From an uncultured Erysipelotrichaceae bacterium (GTDB taxonomy: Bacteria; Bacillota_I; Bacilli_A; Erysipelotrichales; Erysipelotrichaceae), in NCBI GenBank assembly GCA_937893225.1, contig CALBJM010000391.1, positions 1 through 6,387 on the forward strand: a stretch of 6,387 nt of DNA, in the 5' to 3' direction. The notes beneath the pieces are model-generated. The model was not told the origin of the DNA. It searched no databases and worked only from the letters and a program-made list of their open reading frames with translations. Position numbers and translations under genes: made by a program. Shown here one piece after another: positions 4,963-6,387 of the stretch; the stretch's first letter is position 1, and each line of letters opens with the position of its first letter.

Positions 4963-6387
4963 AACGAGTTGAATTACTTGCACCAGCAGGAAATATGGAT
5001 GCATTGAAAGCCGCAGTAAATGCTGGATGCGATGCGGTATATTTAGGGTTGAAATCTTTTTCTGCAAGAGCTTTTGCAGGAAATTTTTCACATGAAGAAT
5101 TTATTGAAGCAATCCAGTATTGTCATACAAGAGATGTAAAAATTTATTGCACGATAAATACAATGCTTTTTGAGTCTGAAATCGAGAATGCAAAAAAAGA
5201 AGTTGATTTTTTGTATGAAAATGATTGTGATGCTATTTTGATACAAGATCTTGGTTTGTTTCACTATGTGAGAACATGTTATCCTGACATGCCTGTACAT
5301 TGTTCTACGCAAATGCATATTCATAATCTAAAAGGTGTAGAAATGATGCAAAAGGAAGGTGTGGTTTTAGCGAGAGAAACACCTATAGAAATCATTCGTG
5401 AAGCTTGTAAAAAAGATGTTGAAATAGAAGTATTTACATATGGTGCTATCTGTATTTCCTATAGCGGAGAATGTATGATGTCTTCAGCAACGAAAAATAG
5501 AAGTGCGAACAGAGGTATGTGTGCCCAATGCTGCAGGCTCAAATATTTTCAAGAAGATGGAAGACCTTTTCAAAATGGAGATTATGTACTTTCTCCAAAA
5601 GATCTCAATATCATAGACCGTCTTCCTGAATTATTGGATGCTGGTGTTGCTTCATTAAAAATTGAAGGGCGCATGAAGCGAGCTGAATATGTTTGGTTAG
5701 TCACACGTACGTTCCGTGAAGCAATAGATGCGTATTATGCACATAAACCGTATCGTATTTCAGCAGAGAGATTTGAACAATTGGCGTTTATGTTCCATCG
5801 TGGTTTTTCCTTTGGGCATATCTTTCATACAAAAGTGGAAGAAAGAATGTCAACGTATCGTCCAAACCACCAAGGTTTAGAAATTGGTAAAGTTATGGAT
5901 TACAAAGATGGATTTGTACAAGTCAAATTAACGCATCCTTTATACCAACACGATGGATTGCGCATTATCAATACACCACATGATACAGGTCTATCTGCAA
6001 TGAAGATCTTAAAAAACGGTAAAGCATGTCAAAAAGCAAATGCTGGAGATATTGTATGGATATCTTGTCCAGCAGAACCTAGACCAAAAAAAGGACAATC
6101 TTTACATAAAACAACTGATACACAATTGATTTCTTGGATCAATGCACAAATACATGATGCTCCAAAAACAATACCCGTCAAAATCACATATGATGCTCGT
6201 GTGAATCATCCATTTACAGTAACAATAGAAGATACAAGAGGGAATATAGCTTCTTATAGCAGTGATGTGTTGTGCCAAAAAGCTAAAAATGCACCAATGG
6301 ATGAGCAAAGGATTGCAAAGTCCTTGCGTAAAAGTGGAGAATACCCATACGTAGCAACAAGCATCAGTGGTGTATTAGAAGATATCT
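4959..6387 (+). CDS. U32 family peptidase-like protein with DUF3656-type C-terminal region (RlhA-like), 3'-truncated by window edge
   Basis: The frame is open from the ATG to the right edge (476 codons visible). The start ELLAPAGNMDALKAA followed by GCDAVYLG and SARAFAGNF is the classic U32 N-terminus; then INTML, LIQDLG, CSTQMH and VLARE (136-140) continue the barrel. A cysteine cluster follows: C165, C172 (ISYSGEC), C188 and C192 in NRGMCAQCCR, expected to bind an iron-sulfur centre. LSPKDLNIID and SLKIEGRMK complete the domain at about residue 240. The region from about 385 on resembles DUF3656, found in E. coli RlhA (YdcP), which hydroxylates 23S rRNA C2501. Proteins once called collagenase-like peptidases in this family are now largely linked to RNA hydroxylation, so RNA modification is the likelier role than proteolysis (inference). 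It begins in an ATGA overlap with the glycosylase gene. About three residues before VVLARE appear missing relative to relatives. Confidence 0.9.
   Translation, partial: MKRVELLAPAGNMDALKAAVNAGCDAVYLGLKSFSARAFAGNFSHEEFIEAIQYCHTRDVKIYCTINTMLFESEIENAKKEVDFLYENDCDAILIQDLGLFHYVRTCYPDMPVHCSTQMHIHNLKGVEMMQKEGVVLARETPIEIIREACKKDVEIEVFTYGAICISYSGECMMSSATKNRSANRGMCAQCCRLKYFQEDGRPFQNGDYVLSPKDLNIIDRLPELLDAGVASLKIEGRMKRAEYVWLVTRTFREAIDAYYAHKPYRISAERFEQLAFMFHRGFSFGHIFHTKVEERMSTYRPNHQGLEIGKVMDYKDGFVQVKLTHPLYQHDGLRIINTPHDTGLSAMKILKNGKACQKANAGDIVWISCPAEPRPKKGQSLHKTTDTQLISWINAQIHDAPKTIPVKITYDARVNHPFTVTIEDTRGNIASYSSDVLCQKAKNAPMDEQRIAKSLRKSGEYPYVATSISGVLEDI

Noticed and set aside
5088..5324. 78-codon minus-strand open frame opposite the U32 gene
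   Set aside because: The + strand here encodes conserved U32 barrel motifs; the reverse frame has none.
1..6387. Defence island, mobile element or other undescribed system
   Set aside because: All six genes belong to recognisable housekeeping or competence families, with uniform base use and no repeats, integrase, transposase or array.

Overview
The window is a gapless, single-strand stretch of a low-GC Bacillota (Firmicutes) chromosome. The AT-rich codon use, Shine-Dalgarno-type sites and TGA/TAG/TAA used as stops with TGG for tryptophan all fit translation table 11, so it is not a mollicute. The protein style and the comEA-comEC-holA order suggest a gut-type Erysipelotrichia relative, but this placement is an inference.

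Layout, all on the + strand: the 3' part of comEA (1-342, cut by the left edge), comEC (339-2252), holA for the DNA polymerase III delta subunit (2260-3324), a compact one-chain iron-sulfur L-serine dehydratase (3299-4495), a small uracil-DNA-glycosylase-superfamily enzyme of the deoxyinosine/hypoxanthine type (4483-4962), and a U32-family protein with a DUF3656-like C-terminal part (4959-6387, cut by the right edge). The junctions are a 4-bp overlap, a 7-bp gap, then overlaps of 26, 13 and 4 bp. This points to one polycistronic, translationally coupled unit. No RNA gene, mobile element, CRISPR array or rho-independent terminator is visible, and no stretch over 10 bases lacks a gene.

Functionally, ComEA binds incoming DNA and ComEC carries it across the membrane. 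HolA helps load the replication clamp, the glycosylase would remove deaminated purines, the U32 protein probably modifies RNA, and the serine dehydratase makes pyruvate and ammonia. comEA-comEC-holA linkage is classic for Bacillota; the downstream three look like ordinary operon neighbours.

I see no clearly new biological system. The points most worth checking are: a perfect extended -10 box placed so that the predicted transcript would begin at the A of the holA ATG (a possible leaderless mRNA); a ComEC whose normally near-invariant transport-domain signature looks eroded while its metallo-beta-lactamase part is intact; and a serine dehydratase with all three cluster cysteines but without a C-terminal cysteine tail.
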